64,000 bases of DNA from Phnomibacter ginsenosidimutans. GTDB taxonomy: Bacteria > Bacteroidota > Bacteroidia > Chitinophagales > Chitinophagaceae. The notes beneath the pieces were generated by a model. It had not been told where the DNA came from. It saw only the letters and a list, made by a program, of their open reading frames with translations, and made no database searches. The stretch spans positions 1,108,501-1,172,500 of the forward strand of contig NZ_CP046566.1 in the NCBI RefSeq assembly GCF_009740285.1. The letters run 5' to 3'. Both the position numbers and the translations under genes were made by a program. This document shows, in pieces, positions 16,437 through 26,610 of this stretch (the first letter of the stretch is position 1; every line of letters begins with the position of its first letter).

Positions 16437-19400
16437 ATGAACAAAAAAATTTTGGGATTGGATTTGGGAACCAACTCCATTGGATGGGCTTTAATAGAAC
16501 AGGACACTGACCTGCGAAAAGGTGCAATACTAGGAATGGGTAGCAGGATTATTCCCATGTCTCAGGATATACTTTGGTGAATTTGGAAAAGGTAATTCTG
16601 TATCGCAAACTGCAGAAAGAACAGGATACAGAGGCGTGAGGAGATTGAGGGAGCGGTATTTATTGAGACGAGAACGCCTACACAGAGTACTACATGTTTT
16701 AAACTTTTTACCGGCTCATTTCGACAATCAAATAGACTTTGACAAAAGACCCGGAAAATTCAAGAATGAAGCAGAACCTAAAATTGCGTATGATGAGCAT
16801 GGTTTTGTATTCAAAGATTCCTTTGCGGAAATGTTGGCTGATTTTAAAACACAACAGCCCAACTTACTGCTCAACAAAAAAGGTGAGCCTGCCTTAGTGC
16901 CTTACGACTGGACTCTTTATTACTTGAGAAAAAAGGCGCTTACTAAAAAAATAGAACGAGCTGAGTTAGCTTGGATTTTATTGAATTTCAATCAAAAAAG
17001 AGGCTACTACCAATTAAGGGGTGAAGAGGAAGAAGAAATGCCAAATAAGTTGGTTGAGTTCCATTCGTTGAAAATTGTAGATGTTGTAGCAGATGCTCCA
17101 CAACCAGGTAAAAATGAAGTTTGGTATTCCGTTCATTTAGAAAATGGCTGGGTATATCGACGGTCCAGTAAAATAGCTTTATACGACTGGAAAGACAAAA
17201 CCAAAGACTTTATTGTAACTACAGATATCAACGAAGATGGGTCTTACAAAACTGATAAAGATGGTGTAGTGAAACGCAGTTTCAGAGCACCCGGTGAATC
17301 AGACTGGACCTTGGTGAAAAAGAAAACTGAGAAAGAAATAATTCACTCCAATAAAACTGTTGGCGCATATATTTATGACGCATTGCTTCAAAATCCAAAG
17401 CAGAAAATAAAAGGTAAGCTGGTTCGGACAATAGAGAGAAAGTTTTACAAAGAAGAACTGAGGCAAATACTGAAGGCGCAAATTCAATTTCATGCCGAAT
17501 TGCAGGATACAGCATTATACAACGATTGTGTAAGAGAGCTTTACAGAAATAATGAACTGCATCAAACATCTCTAAGTAAAAGAGATTTCCTGCATTTGTT
17601 TCTCGAGGACATCATTTTTTATCAGCGACCACTTAAAAGCAAAAAGAATACGATTTCAAACTGCCCTCTTGAATTCAGAAATGTGAGAGGGGAAAATGGG
17701 GTAACGCAGATTCAAAGTATTCAGGCCATTCATAAGTCAAATCCCTATTATCAGGAGTTTCGGCTTTGGCAGTGGATTTATAACCTCAGTATTTACAGAA
17801 TAGAAGATGATCTTAATGTAACTCAAGAATTTTTGTCTGATGTTGATGGAATAGTTTCTCTTTTCAGTTATTTGAATTGCAGGCGTGAAGTAGAACAGCA
17901 CCATGTAATTGAATTTTTACTCATGCGAAAGCTCGATGTAAAAAAAGTGCCGAAGGCCGAAATTCAACAGTATCGTTGGAATTATGTAGCAGATAAAAAA
18001 TATCCTTGTAATGAAACTTATTCGCTGATTGCAACAAGGCTTGAGAAAGTAGATGGAGTTGAAAAGACCTTTTTAACAAAGGAGATAGAGCACAAGCTTT
18101 GGCATATTATCTATTCGGTAACAGACAAAATTGAATTTGAAAAGGCATTGAACAGCTTTGCTGCAAAGCATAATCTCGATAAGATTTCTTTTGTAGAAGC
18201 CTTTAAAAAAACAGCACCATTTAAAAATGAATATGGTTCATTTTCGGAAAAGGCCATCAAGAAACTCTTGCCTTTAATGCGTTGCGGTCGCTATTGGAAT
18301 TGGGATAATATTCATGAGCAAGTACAAGAGAGGATACAAAAAATAATAACAGGTGAGTACGATGCAACCATAAAAGATAAGGTAAGGGATAAGGCGATAA
18401 ACCTTACCAAAGAAGAATATTTTCAAGGAATTCCACTTTGGTTGGCTCAATACATTGTATACGGCCGACATTCTGAAGCGGCTTCTACTGAAAAATGGAA
18501 TAGTGCAAACGATATCCATTGGTTTTTGGATGTGAAAAATCCGGATGGCTTTAAACAGCATTCTCTGCGTAATCCGATTGTAGAGCAGGTTGTAACCGAG
18601 ACCTTACGGGTAGTAAAAGATATTTGGACTAAATACGGAGAAGGGCGGAAGGATTTTTTTAACGAGATTCATATTGAGCTCGGAAGGGAAATGAAAAACA
18701 CAGCTGATGAACGTGCAGATTTGACGAAGCGAATTACTGAAAATGAAAATACGAACCTACGTGTTAAATCTTTGCTCATAGAAATGTTGCAGGACCCTGA
18801 TGTTGCTAACGTACGTCCATACTCGCCGACGCAACAAGAGATTTTGAAAATCTTTGAAGAGGGTGTTTTAAATTCAGACATTGAGATTGCAGAAGATATT
18901 TTGAAAATCAGCAAAACTGCACAACCCACTTCTGCTGAGCTCAGGCGCTACAAGTTATGGCTTGAGCAAAAATACCGGTCACCCTATACGGGGGAAATCA
19001 TTCCCTTGAATAAACTCTTTACACCTGACTATGAAATAGAGCATATCATTCCGCAAAGCAGGTATTTTGATGACAGCATGAGTAATAAAGTTATTTGCGA
19101 AGCTGCTGTCAATAAGCTAAAAGACAATTGCGTTGGCTTAGAGTTCATCAAAGAATTTCATGGCAGTATAGTAGATTGTGGATTGGGCAAACAGGTTAAA
19201 GTATTTGAGGTAGATGCATATGAAGCTTTTGTAAAGCAGCATTATGCCAAAAACCGTAGTAAGCGTAATAAATTATTGCTTGAGGATATACCAGAAAAAA
19301 TGATTGAGCGGCAATTAAATGATACCCGCTATATCAGTAAGTATATATCGGCGTTGCTCTCGAAAATAGTTCGTGTAGATACAAACGATGATGGGTTCAA

Positions 19401-20799
19401 CTCAAAGAACGTATTGCCCGGCAATGGAAAGATTACTACAGAGCTCAAAAAGGACTGGGGCTTACATGATGTTTGGAATGATTTAATCTTGCCACGCTTT
19501 GAGCGGCTAAATCAGATATGTAATACCAGTCATTTCACTACGTGGAATGAAAACTATCAGAAATACTTGCCTACCGTGCCGATTGAACTATCCAGGGGTT
19601 TCTCCAAAAAGCGTATTGATCACCGTCATCATGCAATGGATGCTCTGGTCATCGCTTGTGCTACACGTGACCATGTCAATTTACTCAACAATCAATCTGC
19701 TAATTCGGATACTAAACGGTACGATCTCAAGCGAAAGCTGATGAGGTTTGAAAAAGTTTCATACGTAGATTCCAGAACCGGGGAACTGATTACACGGGAG
19801 GTACCCAAACAATTTATAAAACCGTGGGAAAGTTTTACTGTAGATGCGAAAACGATGATTGAGCATGTTGTAGTGAGTTTTAAGCAAAACCTACGGGTGA
19901 TTAATAAGGCAACAAACTATTATGAAAAATGGGTGGAAGAAGATGGCCTGAAAGAAAAGAAAAGGGTCAGTCAACAAGGCGTTAATTGGGCTATCCGTAA
20001 AGCCATGCATAAAGAAACTGTTTCTGGTAAAGTAATACTTCCTCGTATAAAAGTGCCTGCCGGTAAGATTATTACCGCTACCAGAAAGAGTCTTGACATT
20101 TCATTTGATAAGTCAGCCATTGATTCTATTACTGATACTGGTATTCAAAAAATACTAACCAATTACCTTACAGCTAAAGCTGGTAATCCAGAGATTGCTT
20201 TTTCGCCGGAGGGTATTGAAGACCTGAACAAAAACATTGCTCACTACAATGATGGCAAATGGCATCAACCCATTTACAAGGTTCGTGTGTTTGAAGTAGG
20301 CAGCAAGTTTGCTGTTGGGCAGTTTGGTAACAAGAAGCATAAATACGTTGAGGCTGCAAAAGGTACCAATCTATTTTTTGCTGTGTATGCTGATGCCAAC
20401 AATAAGAGAAGTTTTGCATCTATTCCTTTGAACGAAGTGATAGAAAGACAAAAACAAGGGTTGCCGCCTGTGCCTGAGTTGAACGAAAAAGGCCATCGGT
20501 TGCTATTTCATTTGTCGCCCAACGATTTGGTATATGTAATGACAGAAGAGGAAATTGAAAATCGGCAAGAAAACTTTATGCTGAGAAAAGGATTTATACC
20601 TGCAGAACGAATCTACAAATTCGTTAGTTGTACCGGAAATGAAGGTCATTTCGTGCCTATGTCTTATGCTTCACCAATCTTAAAAAATGAAATGGGTACA
20701 AATAATAAAAGTCAGAACATAGTTAATGGGCAAATTCAAATAAAAACTTTTTGTGCAAAGCTATCTATTGACCGTCTTGGTTATGTAAAACTCCAATAA
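16437..20799 (+). pseudogene. cas9: Cas9 (type II-C), interrupted by a one-base frameshift
   Basis: From ATG 16437 the RuvC-I motif reads ILGLDLGTNSIGWALIE with catalytic Asp9. The frame stops at 16578-16580 (after SQDILW). Dropping one T from TTT at 16573-16575 restores LGEFGKGNSVSQTAERTGYR and joins the long frame to 20799, giving about 1453 residues, a normal length for large Bacteroidota II-C Cas9. In that numbering: arginine-rich bridge helix RRLRERYLLRRERLHRVL at about 67-85, RuvC-II IHIELGREM with Glu747, HNH YEIEHIIPQSRYFDDSMSNK with His869, and RuvC-III DHRHHAMDALVIA with His1064, His1065 and Asp1068. All catalytic residues are present. As written, only a 47-residue fragment or a RuvC-I-less protein could be made. 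The rest shows no decay, so a recent mutation or sequencing indel is likely. The gene ends three bases before cas1. Confidence 0.95.
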
Positions 20800-20802
20800 G
20801 AA

Positions 20803-22072
<1,270 letters not shown>

Positions 22073-22097
22073 GGATTTATGGTTTTAGCTTAAAGAG

Positions 22098-22147
22098 AAA
22101 ACCGACCATTCGGGCAGGCTGTTCAATGCCAGAATGGTCGGTTTTTT
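22098..22147. terminator. Bidirectional terminator between cas2 and the array
   Basis: AAAACCGACCATTC (22098-22111) and GAATGGTCGGTTTT (22132-22145) are perfect 14-bp inverted repeats with a 20-nt loop. On the plus strand the stem ends in six T residues (22142-22147). On the minus strand the A tract at 22098-22101 gives a U-run. It would stop both the cas operon and a minus-strand array transcript. Confidence 0.8.
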
Positions 22148-22199
22148 CATTCCATTCGATTGGCTAACTGCTTGTGCCACAAGGGCTTTGGCGAAGTCT
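22148..22199. promoter_or_regulatory. Probable leader (adaptation end) of the CRISPR array
   Basis: This is the short unique sequence between the terminator and repeat 1. Repeat 1 is perfect while the repeat at the far end is degenerate, so new spacers most likely enter here, next to cas2. Orientation is inferred from the degenerate end. Confidence 0.45.
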
Positions 22200-24857
22200 G
22201 TTGTGCAGTATCGAATGTAATCCAAAGAACGAAAGCAATTCACAACACCAGGTTGTATCTACCTGATTTTTCATCGTTGTGCAGTATCGAATGTAATCCA
22301 AAGAACGAAAGCAATTCACAACCGACTGTCATTCTTTTGGCTATCATTGATTGTTGTGCAGTATCGAATGTAATCCAAAGAACGAAAGCAATTCACAACT
22401 GGTAGTCGAGTATCTCACCCGTCTTTTCGGTTGTGCAGTATCGAATGTAATCCAAAGAACGAAAGCAATTCACAACGCGATAATCTTGCCATCTCTGAAG
22501 ATGCAAGTTGTGCAGTATCGAATGTAATCCAAAGAACGAAAGCAATTCACAACGCGGTTCGTTGGTTTCACGTGTAGGGCGTTGTTGTGCAGTATCGAAT
22601 GTAATCCAAAGAACGAAAGCAATTCACAACACGATTCCGGGTCGCTGGCTTTCAGGCCTTGTTGTGCAGTATCGAATGTAATCCAAAGAACGAAAGCAAT
22701 TCACAACTGTACTTGGTTACGTGCTCAGCAGGCAGCGGTTGTGCAGTATCGAATGTAATCCAAAGAACGAAAGCAATTCACAACGTGGAGCAATGCGCTG
22801 CGCAAGGTGACCATGTTGTGCAGTATCGAATGTAATCCAAAGAACGAAAGCAATTCACAACGTTACTTGCTTGCTCTCCGGTAATGCTGCTGTTGTGCAG
22901 TATCGAATGTAATCCAAAGAACGAAAGCAATTCACAACCCAACTCCGATATACCTACGCATGTGTATGGTTGTGCAGTATCGAATGTAATCCAAAGAACG
23001 AAAGCAATTCACAACTGTACGGATATCCTCTTCAAAGTGAACAACGTTGTGCAGTATCGAATGTAATCCAAAGAACGAAAGCAATTCACAACATTCAAGG
23101 CGATCAACGTAAACGTAAACGGGTTGTGCAGTATCGAATGTAATCCAAAGAACGAAAGCAATTCACAACTATACACACAACTGCTTACACCGGGAATCGT
23201 TGTGCAGTATCGAATGTAATCCAAAGAACGAAAGCAATTCACAACGGTCGGGGCTAAAGTCCTGCAATTCTTCCAGTTGTGCAGTATCGAATGTAATCCA
23301 AAGAACGAAAGCAATTCACAACCATAGCAAACCCTTAGTTATGACCTGGAATGTTGTGCAGTATCGAATGTAATCCAAAGAACGAAAGCAATTCACAACC
23401 ATAGCAAACCCTTAGTTATGACCTGGAATGTTGTGCAGTATCGAATGTAATCCAAAGAACGAAAGCAATTCACAACCATACCAACAACAACCCGCCGATA
23501 GTTCGGTTGTGTAGTATCGAATGTAATCCAAAGAGCGAAAGCAATTCACAACAAAATCTTGTGCATTGCTCACACTGAGCGTGTTGTGTAGTATCGAATG
23601 TAATCCAAAGAGCGAAAGCAATTCACAACACATCCAACGGCGAAAGGATAGACCCAAAAGTTGTGTAGTATCGAATGTAATCCAAAGAGCGAAAGCAATT
23701 CACAACTTCATGATGGGAATGGTGCAGAGTTGATTGTTGTGTAGTATCGAATGTAATCCAAAGAGCGAAAGCAATTCACAACTGCCATCTATGCGATACA
23801 CTTCACTACGGGTTGTGTAGTATCGAATGTAATCCAAAGAGCGAAAGCAATTCACAACTACCCGGCATGATTGGTATTCAGGCTCAACGTTGTGTAGTAT
23901 CGAATGTAATCCAAAGAGCGAAAGCAATTCACAACTATTTCAGATACTTGCTGCTGATTTTTTCGGTTGTGTAGTATCGAATGTAATCCAAAGAGCGAAA
24001 GCAATTCACAACTGGTTCAACTTACCACCCAATTCAAAAGCCGTTGTGTAGTATCGAATGTAATCCAAAGAACGAAAGCAATTCACAACTATGTGCCTGC
24101 TTTGCGGGTGCTGCCATCTGTTGTGTAGTATCGAATGTAATCCAAAGAACGAAAGCAATTCACAACTCCAGCACATGTACTTCGAGCATCCAGCGAGTTG
24201 TGTAGTATCGAATGTAATCCAAAGAACGAAAGCAATTCACAACGCATAGCCTTGTGCTTTAAAGACAGCGGACGTTGTGTAGTATCGAATGTAATCCAAA
24301 GAACGAAAGCAATTCACAACACAAGAGGAAGCCTTTCGCCTCATAGATAGTTGTGTAGTATCGAATGTAATCCAAAGAACGAAAGCAATTCACAACACAA
24401 GAGGAAGCCTTTCGCCTCATAGATAGTTGTGTAGTATCGAATGTAATCCAAAGAACGAAAGCAATTCACAACGGCGTTGCGCTGCTTTAACTTCACTTGC
24501 AGTTGTGTAGTATCGAATGTAATCCAAAGAACGAAAGCAATTCACAACTACTTGCAGTTCATACCCCCATGTGCTCCAGTTGTGTAGTATCGAATGTAAT
24601 CCAAAGAACGAAAGCAATTCACAACGGCAGATCGAACTGAAAGCTGAAGCTGTGGGTTGTGTAGTATCGAATGTAATCCAAAGAACGAAAGCAATTCACA
24701 ACCGGCATGCGTATCAGTGATGCCATGCTATTGGTTGTGTAGTATCGAATGTAATCCAAAGAACGAAAGCAATTCACAACTGGTGTTTCTTCAAATGCTA
24801 TTTTGGCCATGTTGTGTAGTATCGAATGTAATCCAAAGAACGAAAGCAATTCATAAT
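22200..24857 (-). CRISPR. Type II-C CRISPR array, 35 repeats of 47 bp, 34 spacers
   Basis: The repeat starts GTTGTG and ends CACAAC on both strands. Spacers are 30 nt (25), 29 nt (8) or 31 nt (1). Repeats 1-17 have C at plus position 7 and A at 30, repeats 18-24 have T and G, and repeats 25-34 have T and A. Repeat 35 (24811-24857) ends TTCATAAT instead of TTCACAAC. Spacers 15 and 16 are identical, as are 28 and 29. The minus strand is the crRNA strand. There the repeat reads GTTGTGAATTGCTTTCG at its 5' end, which pairs with the tracrRNA anti-repeat. Minus positions 28-35 read TACATTCG, one mismatch from the -7 box TAnnTTTG, so each repeat may carry its own promoter as in other II-C systems. 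Spacer targets cannot be determined here. Confidence 0.98.
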
Positions 24858-24885
24858 TATACATCAGAAGCTTGGTTGATTACAA

Positions 24886-25329
24886 TCATTGATTCAAATG
24901 GATATAGAATTTATCAGTCGAGCCTTTTACAGCTTCTAAACCTAACCCCATCACCCAATATACTGGCTGATTAGTTGCCATATTTATCTGTTGGGTTTCA
25001 TACACACTAAAATCATATGCCTCGTATTGTAGTATTTCTAACGTAGCGTACGGTTGGTTTAGTTCCTTAAGCCTTAACCATATCTTAAGCAGTATGTCTC
25101 TATTGTTTTTCAATTTCTGATAGAACGACTTGAAAACAGCCTGTCTCTCTTTTCTCAAATCATTGTTGAAATAGGTTTGGTGCTGCCGACAGCAGTAAAG
25201 CTGCCTTGCATCCTTTGGATAAAAGGATTCTTGGCAGAACGGACATTTTCGAGACGGATGTTGTCTTCTTTTTGTAATAAAACTTCCATGTGATAGAAAA
25301 TGGATTGCAAATTTTTTTAGTAAAATGAC
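24886..25329 (-). CDS. Zinc-ribbon protein with unclear start
   Basis: The open frame on the minus strand runs from 25329 to the stop at 24886. It reads SFITKRRQHPSRKCPFCQES, then FYPKDARQLYCCRQHQTYFN, then a basic helical region (RKERQAVFKSFYQKLKNNRD) and a C-terminal part with QPVYWVMGLGLEAV. CPFC plus CC..H suggests a small zinc finger. No ATG, GTG or TTG precedes the zinc finger in this frame; the first TTG, at 25158, would lose it. An ATG one base out of frame lies just upstream of the ribbon, so one missing base near 25285 could hide the real start. Function is unknown; it is divergent from the regulator at 25377. Confidence 0.55.
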   Translation of the reverse strand, partial: VILLKKFAIHFLSHGSFITKRRQHPSRKCPFCQESFYPKDARQLYCCRQHQTYFNNDLRKERQAVFKSFYQKLKNNRDILLKIWLRLKELNQPYATLEILQYEAYDFSVYETQQINMATNQPVYWVMGLGLEAVKGSTDKFYIHLNQ

Positions 25330-25348
25330 TTATTAATATGCAAATTAG

Positions 25349-25373
25349 TATATTTGTTATATCAATATAACAA
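25349..25373 (+). promoter_or_regulatory. Promoter -7 box overlapping a palindromic operator
   Basis: TATATTTG (25349-25356) fits the Bacteroidota -7 consensus TAnnTTTG exactly. It overlaps the perfect dyad TTGTTATAT-CA-ATATAACAA (25354-25373), which ends three bases before the regulator ATG at 25377. Binding there would block the promoter, as expected for autorepression. Confidence 0.6.
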
Positions 25374-25376
25374 AAA

Positions 25377-26237
25377 ATGCATTCTTTTTCATCCCTTCCA
25401 GATTGGTATCTGCATGAAAGCCAAGTAGATGCGCAGTCTTTAAATAGGTATGTGTCTGAGTTATATGCGCCCAGGTTTAGTGTTTCACAAATGGGCGTAT
25501 CCCGTCAGGAACTTCTTTATTGGCGCCAAAAAGGCATTTTAGATAATCCAGATTTTCCTTCGGAAATAGGCAAACAAAAATCATGGGTCAAGGTGAATGT
25601 CTTTGATTTCTGTTGGATTCAGGTTGTAGTGGCGCTGAGGAAACTAAATGCTCCGCTTGAAACTATTGCCGCACTTAAATCGGAGGTAACCCGACAAACT
25701 GAGATGATCTTTACCGATGCATTTGTAAGTAGAATTATTACCGAAGCAACAAACCAAGCTGCATCAATAAATCCTCATGTTTTGCAGCATTTTGAAAAGG
25801 CTATCAATGAAAAGTTGGATGAAGTACTCAGTCAATTGAAAAGCACTTTATCCATTTTTAACCTGCTAGTTCTAAACATGTTGTCTAACAAAAAACCTTA
25901 CTCATTACTCGTTCAGCCTAACGGGTCTTTTTTTGTATTGGATGTTTTGAATGGACCTGAATCTACAATGGTAGATGCTTATGTAGATTTTATACAAAAT
26001 CCTTTCATCAGTATTCCGCTGTTACCAATAACTAAAGTATTCATTAATAACGCTGGCATAAAAAAGGCAGATGTTAAATGGCTGTTCAATCTTACAGATG
26101 CCGAGGTAACGCTGCTGGAATTGCTACAAAAGGAAGATATTCAAGAAGTTCGGGTAAGACTTAATAATAGGCGTAAAGGCGAAATCCTCATTGAAACTAT
26201 CAAACAATTAGATCCAGCAGCATTTGAAAAAAAATGA
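25377..26237 (+). CDS. MerR-like DNA-binding regulator
   Basis: The protein has 286 residues. A winged-helix-like N-terminal region, RFSVSQMGVSRQELLYWRQKGILDNPDF (about 33-60), has the MerR pattern of a helix-turn-helix followed by Y/W-x-x-x-G-L/I. It continues with WVKVNVFDFCWIQVVVALRKLNAPLETIAALK, typical of the MerR wing and dimer-helix start. The C-terminal 180 residues are unassigned, helical then mixed. The palindrome next to its start suggests autoregulation. It lies between the CRISPR array and a decayed recombinase, so it may have been part of a mobile element. The inducer is unknown. Confidence 0.7.
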   Translation: MHSFSSLPDWYLHESQVDAQSLNRYVSELYAPRFSVSQMGVSRQELLYWRQKGILDNPDFPSEIGKQKSWVKVNVFDFCWIQVVVALRKLNAPLETIAALKSEVTRQTEMIFTDAFVSRIITEATNQAASINPHVLQHFEKAINEKLDEVLSQLKSTLSIFNLLVLNMLSNKKPYSLLVQPNGSFFVLDVLNGPESTMVDAYVDFIQNPFISIPLLPITKVFINNAGIKKADVKWLFNLTDAEVTLLELLQKEDIQEVRVRLNNRRKGEILIETIKQLDPAAFEKK

Positions 26238-26341
26238 TGGGAATCTTAAAAAAAGGAAAGTTTCAGGACTTCAAGTTTTCTTCTGCTGATGGGCATTTGT
26301 TAGTGGTAGAAGAAACAACTAAGACAAAAATCAAGATATAG
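26234..26341 (+). CDS. Very small hypothetical protein
   Basis: 35 codons starting at an ATG that overlaps the stop of the MerR-like gene (ATGA). It reads MMGILKKGKFQDFKFSSADG, then HLLVVEETTKTKIKI. The overlap suggests coupling, and the sequence has a protein-like alternation. A neighbouring frame after the stop (GLWVLKTSDLVYVLW) could be its continuation, so it may be another frameshifted gene. Function is unknown. Confidence 0.35.
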   Translation: MMGILKKGKFQDFKFSSADGHLLVVEETTKTKIKI

Positions 26342-26427
26342 GATTATGGGTACTGAAAACATCAGACCTCGTATATGTTTTGTGGTAATACGGAATACCT
26401 CCGATTGCTGCTTCTACAGATATTCAA

Positions 26428-26610
26428 ATGACTGTCAGTCAAGAAATTAAATCACTAGTAGCTGAAAAAGACTGTGAAATTGCAAGTGAGGATACACGAT
26501 CTAAAACACAACAATTAACGGATGATCATCAAATTGAATTGTTTGCTAAAATTTTAGTAGATATCATTTTAAAAAATATGGCGAAAAATGAATCAGTCAA
26601 AAGCGAATGA
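26428..26610 (+). CDS. Small acidic protein ahead of the recombinase
   Basis: 60 residues: MTVSQEIKSLVAEKDCEIAS near the start, then a helical segment HQIELFAKILVDIILKNMAK, ending SVKSE. It overlaps the recombinase start by 23 bases in another frame, a common arrangement for a small accessory ORF translated together with a large serine recombinase. I do not recognise the family. Real coding is plausible from the overlap and helix pattern. Confidence 0.5.
   Translation: MTVSQEIKSLVAEKDCEIASEDTRSKTQQLTDDHQIELFAKILVDIILKNMAKNESVKSE

Noticed and set aside
16573-16580. Programmed frameshifting in cas9
   Set aside because: No slippery heptamer with a downstream structure is apparent and other genes here show the same kind of break; an indel is simpler.
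22160-24974. Several open frames on both strands (for example repeating ...CSIECNPKNESNSQ...)
   Set aside because: They are translations of the CRISPR repeats and spacers, not genes.
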